A stretch of DNA of 64,000 nucleotides from Agrobacterium larrymoorei (GTDB taxonomy: Bacteria; Pseudomonadota; Alphaproteobacteria; Rhizobiales; Rhizobiaceae): contig NZ_JAAMFB010000011.1 of assembly GCF_013322225.1 (NCBI RefSeq), forward strand, positions 62,001-126,000. The letters run 5' to 3'. The notes under the pieces are model-generated. The model was not told where the DNA came from. It was given only the letters and a program-made list of their open reading frames with translations, and searched no databases. Positions 37,932 through 49,269 of this stretch are shown one piece after another. How positions within the stretch are numbered: position 1 is the first letter of the stretch; every line of letters starts with the position of its first letter. A program made the translations under genes and the position numbers.

Positions 37932-38813
37932 ATGTCCACAGCTATCTTCACCTTTTGTACTCTTTTCTGCCTCTCTGTTGCAACGCTGCCCGCTTCCGCC
38001 CAAAGCACAGGCGGCCCGTTGAAGCCATTCAAGGACGACCTGTTTTCCGAGCAGACCGTGCTTTCCACTGGTGATGGCGGCGCTTCGCAGGTCATGGATT
38101 ACCAGGAAATGCGCGATATCAACGGGCGGGATGAGACACCAGAGCGGCGCGTGAAACGGGAATATGTCGATCTCGGGCCAAAGAAATTTCAGGCGATGGA
38201 GACCATTTCTGCCGAGGGCAGGGCGATCGAGGTGGGGCGCGTCGGCCCAGCATCTAGTCAGGCCTTTACCGTCATTTTCATTCATGGCCGGGGCGGGGAC
38301 CGCAGGCTTGGCATGAACGACTACACCTTCGGCGGCAATTTCAACCGCCTGAAAAACCTCGCCGTCAACAATGGCGGCACCTATTATGCGCCGAGCGTGC
38401 GCAGCTTCGACCAGAACGGCGTGGCGGATGTTGCCGCACTGATTGCCGATGCGAAGGCGAAATCCGGCGGGCGTCCCGTCATTCTCACCTGCGCATCCAT
38501 GGGCAGCTTCATCTGCTACGGTATCAGCCGCGATGCGCAGGCCGCCGCCAACCTCAAGGGCGTGGCGATCCTCGGCGGTGCGGTCGATCCGGATTTTCCG
38601 AAGAGCGCTTTCATCAAGGCGAAGAAGCCGGTGTGGTTCACCCATGGCAGTGTGGACAAGGTCTATTCGGCGGATCAGCAGGCGGCGATGTTTCGAGGGT
38701 TGCTGAAGACAGGCGTGCCCACGCGCTTCACGCTTTATGAGACTGGCACCCACGGAACGCCAGTTCGCATGACGGACTGGCGGGCGGCTTTGAACTGGAT
38801 TCTGTCTCGTTGA
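37932..38813 (+). CDS. Exported alpha/beta-hydrolase-fold protein
   Basis: 293 residues. Signal peptide MSTAIFTFCTLFCLSVATLP ends at ASA-QS, so it acts in the periplasm or outside. Hydrolase fold: VIFIHGRGGDRRLG (oxyanion loop), ILTCASMGSFICYG (nucleophile Ser in C-A-S-M-G), FTHGSVDKVY (Asp) and TGTHGTPV (His). It sits between divergent parE and tpiA. The open frame continues upstream of the ATG to 37626 but runs antisense to parE and is not coding. Substrate unknown. Confidence 0.8.
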   Translation: MSTAIFTFCTLFCLSVATLPASAQSTGGPLKPFKDDLFSEQTVLSTGDGGASQVMDYQEMRDINGRDETPERRVKREYVDLGPKKFQAMETISAEGRAIEVGRVGPASSQAFTVIFIHGRGGDRRLGMNDYTFGGNFNRLKNLAVNNGGTYYAPSVRSFDQNGVADVAALIADAKAKSGGRPVILTCASMGSFICYGISRDAQAAANLKGVAILGGAVDPDFPKSAFIKAKKPVWFTHGSVDKVYSADQQAAMFRGLLKTGVPTRFTLYETGTHGTPVRMTDWRAALNWILSR

Positions 38814-38982
38814 GCTATAAACTTGCTTCTACGCAATGCAAATGTAGCGAAATGACGTGAATTTAACCAAAGTTTTGAACCAAAACCTTGCTTTTAAGTA
38901 CCAATTCATTTCGCTGTCTATTATGACATGCATGAACTGCCGTGACAGGCACTTTTACACGCAAAGAGGAATGGAATAGCAG

Positions 38983-39753
38983 ATGACCCCTGATGTACGC
39001 CCGCTCGTCGCTGGAAACTGGAAGATGAACGGAACGCGCGCTTCGCTTGATCAGATCAAGGCGATGGCCGAAGGGGTGAAGGGACCGCTTGCGGACAAGG
39101 TGGAAACGCTGGTCTGCCCGCCCTCGACGCTGCTTTATGTTGCGACTGCTCTTTGCGAAGACAGCTCGCTGAAGATCGGCGCGCAGGATTGCCACCAGAA
39201 CGCATCCGGTGCGCATACCGGCGATATCTCGGCTGAAATGATCGCGGATTGCTTCGGCACCCACGTCATCGTCGGCCATTCCGAGCGCCGCACGGACCAT
39301 GCCGAAACCGATCATCTGGTTAAGGCGAAGGCGACTGCTGCCTATGCTGCCGATCTGGTTGCCATCATCTGCATCGGTGAGACTGCGGATGAGCGCAAGT
39401 CCGGCCAGACGCTGGATATTCTCAAGCGCCAGCTTGCCGGTTCCGTGCCGGATGAGGCGGCTGCTGCAAACACCGTGATTGCCTATGAGCCTGTCTGGGC
39501 CATTGGAACCGGCCTGACGCCGACTGTCGAAGACGTGAAGGAAGCGCACGCTTTCATGCGCGAAGAGTTGGTCAAGCGCTTCGGTACGGAAGGCAAGGGC
39601 ATGCGCATTCTCTATGGCGGCTCGGTGAAGCCATCTAATGCGCAGGAACTGATGGGCGTTGAGAATGTCGATGGCGCGCTGATCGGTGGCGCGAGCTTGA
39701 AAGCAGCCGACTTCCTTTCCATCTATGCGGCATATGAGCAATTGACGGCCTGA
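38983..39753 (+). CDS. tpiA: Triosephosphate isomerase
   Basis: 256 residues; interconverts dihydroxyacetone phosphate and glyceraldehyde 3-phosphate. Catalytic residues: Lys in NWKMNG, His99 in VGHSERR and Glu169 in [10 protein letters not shown]; flexible loop 6 follows, and ILYGGSVKP binds phosphate. The ATG is preceded by AAAGAGGAATGGAATAGCAG. Head of a tpiA-secG-pyrG run, each with its own spacing of 100-160 bp. Confidence 0.97.
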   Translation: MTPDVRPLVAGNWKMNGTRASLDQIKAMAEGVKGPLADKVETLVCPPSTLLYVATALCEDSSLKIGAQDCHQNASGAHTGDISAEMIADCFGTHVIVGHSERRTDHAETDHLVKAKATAAYAADLVAIICIGETADERKSGQTLDILKRQLAGSVPDEAAAANTVIAYEPVWAIGTGLTPTVEDVKEAHAFMREELVKRFGTEGKGMRILYGGSVKPSNAQELMGVENVDGALIGGASLKAADFLSIYAAYEQLTA

Positions 39754-39855
39754 TATCGTCTTTCGTCTTTCAGGGGCTTGGAATACGCTTTCGCCTCATG
39801 TAAAGAGCGGCAAACTTCTTCATTGTGCTCCTGATGGGGCATGGAATGGATTGTC

Positions 39856-40341
39856 ATGCAGAACGTACTGATTGTTATTCACCTCATGATCGTGCTGGCG
39901 CTTGTCGGCGTGGTGCTGATCCAGCGTTCCGAAGGCGGTGGCCTCGGTATTGGCGGCGGTTCGGGCTTCATGTCCGCACGCGGTACGGCCAATGCACTGA
40001 CCCGCACGACGGCTATTCTCGCGGCCTTGTTCTTCGCGACATCCCTCGGCCTTGGCCTACTGACCCGTTACGAAGCGCGCCCGACCGATATTCTGGACCG
40101 TATTCCGGCAACGCAGGGTCAGGGTAACGGCATTCTGGATACGCTTGGGCCCGCATCCACGACGCCCGCTGCTCCGGCAGGTCAGGCTCCTGCTCAGAAC
40201 GGCGCTGCCAACGAGGCGCCTGCGACGCAGGCTCCGGCAACGACGACGCCAGCAGCACCGGCTGAAGGTGGCGCTGCAACGCCAGCACCGGCCCAGCCAC
40301 AGGCTCCGGCCAACTCGACTGGCGTCCCGACCGGACAGTAA
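39856..40341 (+). CDS. secG: Preprotein translocase subunit SecG
   Basis: 161 residues. Two membrane helices, VLIVIHLMIVLALVGVVLIQ and a second at ILAALFFATSLGLGLL, joined by the conserved loop RSEGGGLGIGGGSGFMSARG. The C terminus is a 70-residue Ala/Pro/Thr/Gln-rich tail typical of alphaproteobacterial SecG. ATG 39856 (MQNVLIVIH) matches relatives; ATG 39841 would add MEWIV. Subunit of SecYEG in the inner membrane. Confidence 0.93.
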   Translation: MQNVLIVIHLMIVLALVGVVLIQRSEGGGLGIGGGSGFMSARGTANALTRTTAILAALFFATSLGLGLLTRYEARPTDILDRIPATQGQGNGILDTLGPASTTPAAPAGQAPAQNGAANEAPATQAPATTTPAAPAEGGAATPAPAQPQAPANSTGVPTGQ

Positions 40342-40362
40342 GTCAGGCAAACGCATAAATCT

Positions 40363-40390
40363 CCGGCAGGCCAAAAGCCTGCCGGTTTTC
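40363..40390 (+). terminator. Rho-independent terminator after secG
   Basis: CCGGCAGGC (40363-40371), loop CAAAA, GCCTGCCGG, then TTTTCTTTT. A perfect 9-bp stem with a T tract, 21 bp after the secG stop. Confidence 0.92.
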
Positions 40391-40488
40391 TTTTGTTCGC
40401 ATTCCAGTCAGTCGCTCTTCAGGTTCGCAAACGACGAATATGGGGAAAGGCAAAGTTTTGGCTGGCGGAATCAATCATAAAAAGGTAA

Positions 40489-42129
<1,641 letters not shown>

Positions 42130-42157
42130 GCCGTATCGGTTGAATATATAAACTATT

Positions 42158-42185
42158 AAAAGGCCGCAGCGATGCGGCCTTTTTA
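42158..42185 (+). terminator. Rho-independent terminator after pyrG
   Basis: AAAAGGCCGCA (42158-42168), loop GCGA, TGCGGCCTTTT with continuing T residues. It lies 29 bp after the pyrG stop. Confidence 0.93.
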
Positions 42186-42474
42186 GTAAGGTCTTCATTA
42201 CGCTAACCCGACATTGCTGCCCTCCGCCGCATTCTCTATCATGCGACGTGGCAAGAGTTGGGAGAACGCGAATCAAGATTTTCGCGACGACTTGACGAAT
42301 CGGCACTTGGCGTACAGTCTTTCGTTTGCGTGGTCTGCGCTCAACCTCCTCGACCTTCCCCAGCATGGTCTTGATCGGAGGCAAAGGGACTTCAGTCTCA
42401 GGCCGTTTTTTCTTGGTCCGATCGTGCCGGATGAGTTGCTGGGGAACTAAGTCCGGGACGCAAAAGGTCAGATC
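42186..42474. other. Gene-free 289-bp stretch before the nitrilase-like gene
   Basis: Composition is more AT-rich and uneven than the flanks. A 78-codon plus-strand frame (42214-42450) and an antisense basic frame can be read but neither has a recognisable product. TTGACG at 42292 with TACAGT 15 bases on is a poor promoter candidate for the next gene. Likely a boundary of inserted or rearranged DNA. Confidence 0.4.
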
Positions 42475-43464
42475 ATGACAAAAAATGGAAATCTTAAACG
42501 CCGCGTGCGTGCCCGCGCTGCCAAAACCGGTGAATCTTACACTGCAGCTCTCAAGCACATCCGCCAACCTACGGTCGAAACTACGATCCGTCCAATAAGG
42601 ATGGCGGTTGCCCAAACCTCCCTGTTCGATGATCCACGTAACGTTGCAGCGCTTCAGGCCAGTGGAGCTGAGATGCGCAGACTTATGCGCGACGCCCACA
42701 AGGCCGGGGCTCGACTCTTACATTTCCCCGAAGGTACAACCTGTTGGCCGCATAAACGGATCATGTCCCAACTCGGACCAAGAGAAATTGGGCCGTCCGA
42801 TTGGACGCGCTTCGAATGGAATGTTTTGCGTGAGGAACTCGAAGCTACCAGAAGACTAGCCGGCGAGCTTAAACTTTGGACGATATTTGGTTCGGTCCAT
42901 CCGCTCACCCCACCGCACCGACCGCACAACAGCCTGTATGTTGTCTCAGATCGGGGAGAGCTGGTGACACGTTATGATGAGCGCCTGTTATCAGACACGA
43001 AGATTTCGTTCATGTACTCTCCTGGCAAAAGCCCTAGGACTTTTGAAGTGGATGGTGTGCGTTTCGGCTGCGCATTGGGCATGGAGGTGCACTATCCAGA
43101 AATCTTCGTCGAATACGAAAACCTTGATGTCGATTGCGTCCTGTTCTCGACTGCAGGAGACAGCTCTTCTAACGCGAAGGCATTTGCAGCAGAAGCATTA
43201 GGGCATGCCGCAAGTAATACGTACTGGGTCAGCTTTTCCACGCTCGCCCTCCAAAGCACGGTCGTTCCGTCAGGCATAGCTTCGCCGGATGGTCAGTGGG
43301 CAATACAGTGCCCTATGACGGGGATACCCGCTATTGCTGTTACTGATATCGATACGAACCCACAAAGCCTCGCGCGACCATGGCGGAGAAAGGCTCGCGG
43401 TGATCTTTATGCTCCTCATCAAGTAGACGGTGATCCGAGAAGTGATGAACGAAACTTGTTCTAG
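42475..43464 (+). CDS. Nitrilase-superfamily (carbon-nitrogen hydrolase) protein, probably acquired
   Basis: 329 residues. Residues 1-40 form a basic segment KRRVRARAAKTGESYTAALK set before the enzyme fold. The C-N hydrolase domain (about 42-300) has the catalytic Glu86 in LHFPEGTTCW and Cys199 in RFGCALGMEVHYPEIFVEYE. The place of the canonical lysine (Y-D-K-x-x-L) reads RYDERLL, with Glu; Lys176 in SDTKISFMYSPG is the nearest alternative. So activity cannot be assumed. Codon choice is more AT-ending than in neighbours, which suggests transfer. It stands alone between pyrG and moeA. Substrate unknown. Confidence 0.82.
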   Translation: MTKNGNLKRRVRARAAKTGESYTAALKHIRQPTVETTIRPIRMAVAQTSLFDDPRNVAALQASGAEMRRLMRDAHKAGARLLHFPEGTTCWPHKRIMSQLGPREIGPSDWTRFEWNVLREELEATRRLAGELKLWTIFGSVHPLTPPHRPHNSLYVVSDRGELVTRYDERLLSDTKISFMYSPGKSPRTFEVDGVRFGCALGMEVHYPEIFVEYENLDVDCVLFSTAGDSSSNAKAFAAEALGHAASNTYWVSFSTLALQSTVVPSGIASPDGQWAIQCPMTGIPAIAVTDIDTNPQSLARPWRRKARGDLYAPHQVDGDPRSDERNLF

Positions 43465-43662
43465 CTGATCATCAGAGGCCGTGGGCCATCTTCTGGTCCG
43501 GTAATCGGGCCATTTAGCGAAAATCCTGATTTTTCGAAGCCATAGTCTCTCTTTATGACCATTTACCATTCCGTCGTGAAATGCTCTCGCAGGAACTAAA
43601 GGCTCGCGGCGATGACAGAGAGACACATGCCAGCGTCCAAATTTTTGAATTTATTGCCTTAA

Positions 43663-44877
43663 TTACCGCAACTGCACTGCCAAGGTCTCCTCGTCGACCT
43701 CTAACTCCTTCGCAAACGGCGGGCGGATAATAAGGCAATCCGCCTGCGCCATGATTTTCATCATAGATGAATCCTGTTTGCCGAAGGCTTCGGCTACAGG
43801 CAGACCACTTTCGTGGCCGATTATGCGGGCGCGGATATAGTCCTGTCGTATATCGTTTGCTTTGAGAGGCGTTGCAGTTTTCACCTTGATTTCGCGCGAG
43901 GAAAGCGCGTGGTGGCCGAGCTTGGTGATGAGCGGTTCAAGGAACAGCAGGCTGCAAACCAAACTAGCGACCGGATTTCCGGGCAGGCCGAGCACCTGCA
44001 TCTCGCCAATGGAGCCTACCATCAGTGGCTTTCCCGGGCGCATGGCGATACGCCAGAAATCGAGATGCATTCCCTGTGCCTTTAGCGCGGACTGCACAAG
44101 GTCATGGTCGCCAACCGAAGCGCCGCCGAGGGTGACTAGGACATCGGCTTTCGCCGCAACGGCCTTGTCGATCGCGGCGCGTATCACTCTCTCGTCATCC
44201 GCGACGATACCAAGATCGAGTACGTCTGCCCCCGCCTTTCGGGCAATTGCTGCGACTCCGAAGGTATTTGATGCGATGATCTGTGCTGGCTCAGGTCTGC
44301 CGCCCGGCTGCACGAGTTCGTCGCCTGTCGCCAGAATTGCGACGAGGGGCCTGCGATAAACGCAAAGTTCCGCGTGGTTCATTGCGGCGGCGAGGGTTAG
44401 ATTGGCAAAGGTAAGCTCGGTGCCCACTTGCAGAGCAGTCTCACCCTCCATGAAATCCTGACCGCGCGGGCGGATGTGCCTCCCTGGGATGACTTCGAAC
44501 TTCGTGCGTATTCTATTTCCGTCCAATAGGTCGGCATCTTCCTGGATGAGAACGGAATCAGCACCGTCCGGCACCGGCGCGCCGGTGAATATGCGCACGG
44601 CTTGACCTTCCCCGACGCTTCCGTTGAAGGCATGGCCTGCTGACGCAGTACCGATCACGGTCAATTGCGAATCGATCCGCGGTGCGTCTATGGCGCGCAG
44701 TGCATAACCGTCCATGGCGGAAGAGTGAAACGGCGGCTGGGTAAGCCGGGCGGCGATGTCGCTGGCGAGAACGCGACCGTCAGCATCTGCCAGCTTTACC
44801 GTCTCGACTGTGGTGATCGGCGTCGCTGCGCCGAGCAATCTGGCCTGTGCTTCTGCTACCGGGGTCAAGGGCTTCAT
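43663..44877 (-). CDS. moeA: Molybdopterin molybdenumtransferase MoeA
   Basis: 404 residues, inserts molybdate into adenylylated molybdopterin. Domains: MoeA N-terminal and linker with FHSSAMDGYAL (conserved Asp) and RIFTGAPVPDGADSV; MogA-like domain with VAILATGDELVQPGG, TLGGASVGDHDLV and MRPGKPLMVG; LGLPGNPVAS; and the C-terminal beta domain near 335-404. Last gene of ppiD-trpD-trpC-moaC-moeA, 160 bp after moaC. In related bacteria lexA commonly follows; it is missing here. Confidence 0.96.
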   Translation of the reverse strand: MKPLTPVAEAQARLLGAATPITTVETVKLADADGRVLASDIAARLTQPPFHSSAMDGYALRAIDAPRIDSQLTVIGTASAGHAFNGSVGEGQAVRIFTGAPVPDGADSVLIQEDADLLDGNRIRTKFEVIPGRHIRPRGQDFMEGETALQVGTELTFANLTLAAAMNHAELCVYRRPLVAILATGDELVQPGGRPEPAQIIASNTFGVAAIARKAGADVLDLGIVADDERVIRAAIDKAVAAKADVLVTLGGASVGDHDLVQSALKAQGMHLDFWRIAMRPGKPLMVGSIGEMQVLGLPGNPVASLVCSLLFLEPLITKLGHHALSSREIKVKTATPLKANDIRQDYIRARIIGHESGLPVAEAFGKQDSSMMKIMAQADCLIIRPPFAKELEVDEETLAVQLR

Positions 44878-45037
44878 CTTTGGTCCTCCGGCCTATCGCG
44901 ACGGCAAACTACCTGCGCATATTTCAACATAACGGCTATAACGGATTGCTGTATTTTTTGCCTTTGGACAAGGGCGTTAGTAAAGGCAGCTACCGACTTG
45001 GTTTTTGATGTCCGTCGAACACATTGCATCAAAAGCC

Positions 45038-45520
45038 TCAAGCTTTGTAATTGCCTGACTTGCCGCCGCTTTTTTCCAGCAGTCGGATTGAGCCAATTTC
45101 CATGCCCTTATCCGCAGCCTTCGCCATATCGTAGATCGTCAGGCAGGCGATGGAAACCGCAGTCAGTGCCTCCATCTCGACGCCTGTCTTGCCCGAAAGC
45201 TTGACGGTTGCCTCGACGCGAAGACCTGGGAGGGCGGTGTCCACGGAAATATCCACCGTAACTTTGGTAATCATCAGCGGATGGCAGAGCGGTATGAGGT
45301 TTGCCGTCTGCTTTGCGGCCATGATCCCAGCTAGGCGTGCGGTACCGATCACGTCACCCTTTTTGGCGTTGCCATCGCGGATCAGCGCCAGCGTTTCAGA
45401 CTTCATCTTCACGAAGCCTTCGGCCACGGCGACGCGAACGGTCTCCGCTTTGTCGCCAACATCGACCATGTGCGCTTCGCCGGATGCGCCGATGTGGGTG
45501 AGTTTTACGTCTCCGCTCAT
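45038..45520 (-). CDS. moaC: Cyclic pyranopterin monophosphate synthase MoaC
   Basis: 160 residues. With MoaA it makes cyclic pyranopterin monophosphate from GTP, the first step of Moco synthesis. Signatures: [47 protein letters not shown] and [30 protein letters not shown]. Its start overlaps the trpC stop by 4 bp, so a tryptophan gene and a Moco gene are translationally coupled. Confidence 0.97.
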   Translation of the reverse strand: MSGDVKLTHIGASGEAHMVDVGDKAETVRVAVAEGFVKMKSETLALIRDGNAKKGDVIGTARLAGIMAAKQTANLIPLCHPLMITKVTVDISVDTALPGLRVEATVKLSGKTGVEMEALTAVSIACLTIYDMAKAADKGMEIGSIRLLEKSGGKSGNYKA

Positions 45521-46332
45521 TCCGCTGCCAGAACGCCGTTTTCGCCGGTCAGCAGCGCGCGGGTCGCGGCAGCCACGTCGTCCTTACGCATCAGGCTTTC
45601 ACCGACGAGGAAGGTACTGATGTTGGATTTCTGAAGCCGGAGGCAATCCTCATGCGTGAAGATGCCGCTTTCACCCACCAGCAGCTTGTCTGCCGGAACC
45701 ATGGCAGCAAGCCGCTCGCTGGTTTGGAGACTGACATCGAAAGTGCGAAGATTGCGGTTGTTGATGCCAAGCAGTGGGGAGGCGAGTTTCAGCGCACGCT
45801 CTGTCTCTTCTTCGTCGTGAACTTCCACCAGAACGTCCATGCCGAGAGAAAAGGCCTCGTCTTCAAGACGTTTCGCTTCGTCATCGGACAGCGACGCCAT
45901 GATAAGCAGAATGCAATCCGCACCCCAGGCACGCGCTTCATGCACCTGGTAGATCTCGAACATGAAGTCCTTGCGCAGAGCGGGCAGGGAACAGGCGTTA
46001 CGTGCAGCGGTCAGAAACTCCGGCGCGCCCTGAAAGCTCGGTGTATCGGTAAGCACGGAAAGGCAGGCAGCCCCCCCGGCTTCGTAGGCCTTTGCCAGAG
46101 CAGGTGGGTCGAAATCTGGGCGAATGAGGCCCTTGGAAGGGCTGGCCTTCTTGATCTCTGCGATCAGCCCGAAGGAGCCCTCGGCCTGTTTGCGAATGAG
46201 AGCGTTATAAAAACCACGCGGCGCGGTCTGGTCTGCAGCCATGGCCTTTAGATCGGCAAGCGAGACCTTTGATTTTGCGGCAGCGATTTCTTCGCGTTTG
46301 TAGGCTTCGATCTTTTTCAGAATGTCGCTCAT
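45517..46332 (-). CDS. trpC: Indole-3-glycerol-phosphate synthase
   Basis: 271 residues, stand-alone TrpC without the TrpF fusion of enterics. TIM barrel with [18 protein letters not shown], the catalytic Lys and Glu in [49 protein letters not shown] and [11 protein letters not shown]. It lies 9 bp after trpD and overlaps moaC. Confidence 0.97.
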   Translation of the reverse strand: MSDILKKIEAYKREEIAAAKSKVSLADLKAMAADQTAPRGFYNALIRKQAEGSFGLIAEIKKASPSKGLIRPDFDPPALAKAYEAGGAACLSVLTDTPSFQGAPEFLTAARNACSLPALRKDFMFEIYQVHEARAWGADCILLIMASLSDDEAKRLEDEAFSLGMDVLVEVHDEEETERALKLASPLLGINNRNLRTFDVSLQTSERLAAMVPADKLLVGESGIFTHEDCLRLQKSNISTFLVGESLMRKDDVAAATRALLTGENGVLAAE

Positions 46333-46341
46333 GACCCTGCC

Positions 46342-47355
46342 TTACTCTTCATTTGAAACCGCAACCAACCTATCGAGAGCTGCTGCGGCCTTGCCTTCAT
46401 CCAGCGATGCGCTCGCGGTTTTCATGCCCTCGGTCAATGTTTCCGCTTTGCCGGCCACTACCAAGGCTGCGGCGGCGTTGCAAAGCGAAACGTCGCGATA
46501 GGCATTCTTGTGTCCCCCGAGAACGCCGCGCAATGCATTGGCATTAAAAATGCCATCACCGCCCTTGAGGTCATCGATTGTAGCAGAAGCGACGCCAAAA
46601 TCCTTCGGTGTCAGATCGAATGTGCGGATCTTTCCGTCTTCGAGTGCTGCGACATGGGTGACGCCGGTGGTGGTGATTTCATCCATGCCATCGCCATGCA
46701 CGACCCAGATAGTCTCCGAGCCGAGATCGCGCAGTACTTCGGCAATCGGCACCAGCCAGCGCGGTGAGAAGACGCCGAGGAGTTGCTTCTTCGCGCCTGC
46801 CGGGTTTGAAAGCGGGCCAAGCAGATTGAAAACCGTGCGGGTTCCGAGTTCCACGCGTGTCGGGCCGACATGGCGCATGGCGGAGTGGTGTAGTTGCGCA
46901 AACATGAAGCCGAGCCTGGCCTCGTTGATACAACGGCTGATCAGGTCAGGGCCGATATCAAGCTTCACACCGAGCGCCGAGAGTGCGTCGGCTGTGCCGG
47001 ATTTCGAGCTGAGCGCCTTATTGCCGTGCTTTGCGACTGGAACGCCCGTTCCCGCCACGATGATCGAGGCGAGAGTTGATATGTTGTATGTACCGAGGCC
47101 GTCGCCGCCGGTGCCTACGATATCCACTGCGTGAGCCGGTGCGGAAACAGGCAGCATGCGTGCGCGCATCGAGGACACGGCACCGACGATTTCATCCACC
47201 GTCTCACCCCGTACGCGAAGCGCCATCAGGAAGCCGCCGATCTGCGAGGGCGTTGCCTCGCCAGACATCAGAATGTCGAATGCCTGCCGGGCTTCTTCCC
47301 GGTTCAGGCTTTCGCCATTCGCAACCTTGGCAATCAGCGGCTTCAATTCAGCCAT
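46342..47355 (-). CDS. trpD: Anthranilate phosphoribosyltransferase
   Basis: 337 residues. Joins anthranilate to PRPP. Motifs: [66 protein letters not shown] with the PRPP-binding GTGGD and KHGN, and [21 protein letters not shown]. Lies 21 bp after ppiD and 9 bp before trpC. Confidence 0.97.
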   Translation of the reverse strand: MAELKPLIAKVANGESLNREEARQAFDILMSGEATPSQIGGFLMALRVRGETVDEIVGAVSSMRARMLPVSAPAHAVDIVGTGGDGLGTYNISTLASIIVAGTGVPVAKHGNKALSSKSGTADALSALGVKLDIGPDLISRCINEARLGFMFAQLHHSAMRHVGPTRVELGTRTVFNLLGPLSNPAGAKKQLLGVFSPRWLVPIAEVLRDLGSETIWVVHGDGMDEITTTGVTHVAALEDGKIRTFDLTPKDFGVASATIDDLKGGDGIFNANALRGVLGGHKNAYRDVSLCNAAAALVVAGKAETLTEGMKTASASLDEGKAAAALDRLVAVSNEE

Positions 47356-47376
47356 ATGCGTGCTTCCCCGGATTTA

Positions 47377-49269
47377 TCAGTATGCGGTCATGGCCTGATC
47401 GGCTGCGGCTTGGTTGATCGTCACACCGTAATCATTCTGAAGGCGGTTGACCATCTGGTCCAGCATGTCGTCACCAGCGGCTCTTGCCATTGCCGTCACT
47501 TGCTGGTCGTTGCCATCCAGCGCGTCCGCAGGAGCGTTGACGTTGACTTCCGTTACCTTGAAGAGAATGCGGCTGGAGCCTTCGGCGACGGGCGCCGCGC
47601 CAACGAGCCCTTCCGCGCCGGAGAAGACAGCACCAACAGCCTGCTGGCCGAGCAGCGCATCTTCGCTGTTGCGACGCAGGCCCATCTTTGTTTCTACCGC
47701 GAGACCCATTTCGCCAGCGATGGTCTGGAAGGTGTCGCCCTTTTCAGCGCGGGCCTTCAGCTCATCTGCCTTTGCGGCGAGGGCAGTGCGCTGCTGTTCA
47801 GCGGTCCAGTCAGCGACCACACGGTCCCGAACTTCGTCCAGCGTACGGTCGCGAGGAGGCGTGATCTGCTCGACGTCGAACCAAACGTAACCTTCGCGAC
47901 CGATGTTGACAGCGGGCGCTTCCGTGCCCGGTTCGGTCTTGAAGACTTCGGCCACAAGTTCAGAGGTTGGAAGACCCTGAACAGGATTGCTCTTTTCGTC
48001 TTCACCACTGGAGTCGATAGCGTTGATCGTCACCGGCTTGAGGTTCAGCTGGGTGGCGGCGTCGGCAAGCGAAGAGCCGCCGCCACGCAGGTCCTCATAA
48101 CGGTCATGAACGTTGTTCAGTTCTTCGGCAGCATTCGCGGTGGCGAGCTCAGTCCGAATTTCCTCGCGGGCCTCTTCCAGCGATTTGACGCTGTCACCAC
48201 GAATGCCAGTCACGCGCAGGATGACCGGACCGAAAGCGCCGTCGATCACTGGTGAAATACCGCCATCCTTCTGGACGCCGAAAGCTGCGTCTGCGAGCGC
48301 CGGATCGGGAATCGTATCCTTGGTAAATTCGCCCAGAAGAACGTCAGCCGGCTGCTTGCCCTGATCCTTCACAACCTGATCGTAGGTGGTGGTGCCAGCG
48401 CGAATTTGCGTAGCTGCTGCTTCGGCCATTTCCTTGTTTGGAAACACCAGCTGTTCGATGGTGCGGTGTCCAGCGGTGCGGAACTTGTCCTGATTTTTGT
48501 TGTAGTATTCCTGAACCTGAACGTCGGTCACCGCATCCTGATTGGCGATGTCGGATGGCTCAAGCTTCACGTAGCTGAACTTGCGATATTCCGGTGCGCG
48601 GTACTGTGCCTTGTTCGTTTCGAACCATGGCGCGAGAACGTCGTCGCCCGGCGCCTTTACGGGATCGATATTGGCATTGGACAACAGCACATATTCTATG
48701 GAACGTTGTTCGTTGCGATACTGCTTCAGCGCATCGACCAGAACCTGCGGCGGCGTGAAGCCATCAGAAATGGCGTCTACAATCTGGCTGCGAACGGCAA
48801 CCTTGCTGCGCTCTTCGACATAATCGTCTTCATTAAAGCCCGCGCCGCGCAGACGTTGGCTAAACAGTGCACGGTCGAACTGGCCACCCGGTGTTTTGAA
48901 CGCCGGGTCTTCTGCAATCAGGTTCGCCAGACGATCCTCGGAAAGCCCTAGCTTCATGTTCGCGGCAAGCTCATCCAGCGCAGCACCTGCGGCGAGCTGG
49001 TTGAACACCTGACGATCGATGCCGAACGCTTTCGCCTGCTCGGTCGTCAGACGCGTGCCGAACTGTTGCCCGATTTCCGCGACCTGACGCTGATAGGCAA
49101 AACGGAACTCGTTCGGCGTAACCGTCTGGTCGCCAACGGTCATGACGGCATGGGAATTTGTGGACATAAGCGATGCGGAAACGCCCCATACGCCAAAGGA
49201 GACGACGAGGAGAAGAAGAAGCAGCTTTGCCGCAAGAGTTTTTGAAGCACTTCTCAGGGAATCGAGCAT
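47377..49269 (-). CDS. ppiD: Periplasmic folding chaperone PpiD (SurA-N and parvulin domains)
   Basis: 630 residues. One N-terminal membrane anchor (SKTLAAKLLLLLLVVSFGVWGVSASLM), a SurA-N-like chaperone region (about 35-200), a PPIC parvulin-type domain around 240-370 (DVQVQEYYNKNQDKFRTAGHRTIEQLVFPN), and a second degenerate domain. It helps outer-membrane and periplasmic proteins leaving SecYEG. Heads the ppiD-trpD-trpC-moaC-moeA run. Confidence 0.93.
   Translation of the reverse strand: MLDSLRSASKTLAAKLLLLLLVVSFGVWGVSASLMSTNSHAVMTVGDQTVTPNEFRFAYQRQVAEIGQQFGTRLTTEQAKAFGIDRQVFNQLAAGAALDELAANMKLGLSEDRLANLIAEDPAFKTPGGQFDRALFSQRLRGAGFNEDDYVEERSKVAVRSQIVDAISDGFTPPQVLVDALKQYRNEQRSIEYVLLSNANIDPVKAPGDDVLAPWFETNKAQYRAPEYRKFSYVKLEPSDIANQDAVTDVQVQEYYNKNQDKFRTAGHRTIEQLVFPNKEMAEAAATQIRAGTTTYDQVVKDQGKQPADVLLGEFTKDTIPDPALADAAFGVQKDGGISPVIDGAFGPVILRVTGIRGDSVKSLEEAREEIRTELATANAAEELNNVHDRYEDLRGGGSSLADAATQLNLKPVTINAIDSSGEDEKSNPVQGLPTSELVAEVFKTEPGTEAPAVNIGREGYVWFDVEQITPPRDRTLDEVRDRVVADWTAEQQRTALAAKADELKARAEKGDTFQTIAGEMGLAVETKMGLRRNSEDALLGQQAVGAVFSGAEGLVGAAPVAEGSSRILFKVTEVNVNAPADALDGNDQQVTAMARAAGDDMLDQMVNRLQNDYGVTINQAAADQAMTAY

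Noticed and set aside
42214-42450. 78-codon plus-strand gene before the nitrilase-like gene
   Set aside because: No ribosome site, family features or composition support.
42186-43662. Insertion sequence or integrative element around the nitrilase-like gene
   Set aside because: No transposase, integrase, terminal inverted repeats or target duplications were visible; only composition hints at transfer.
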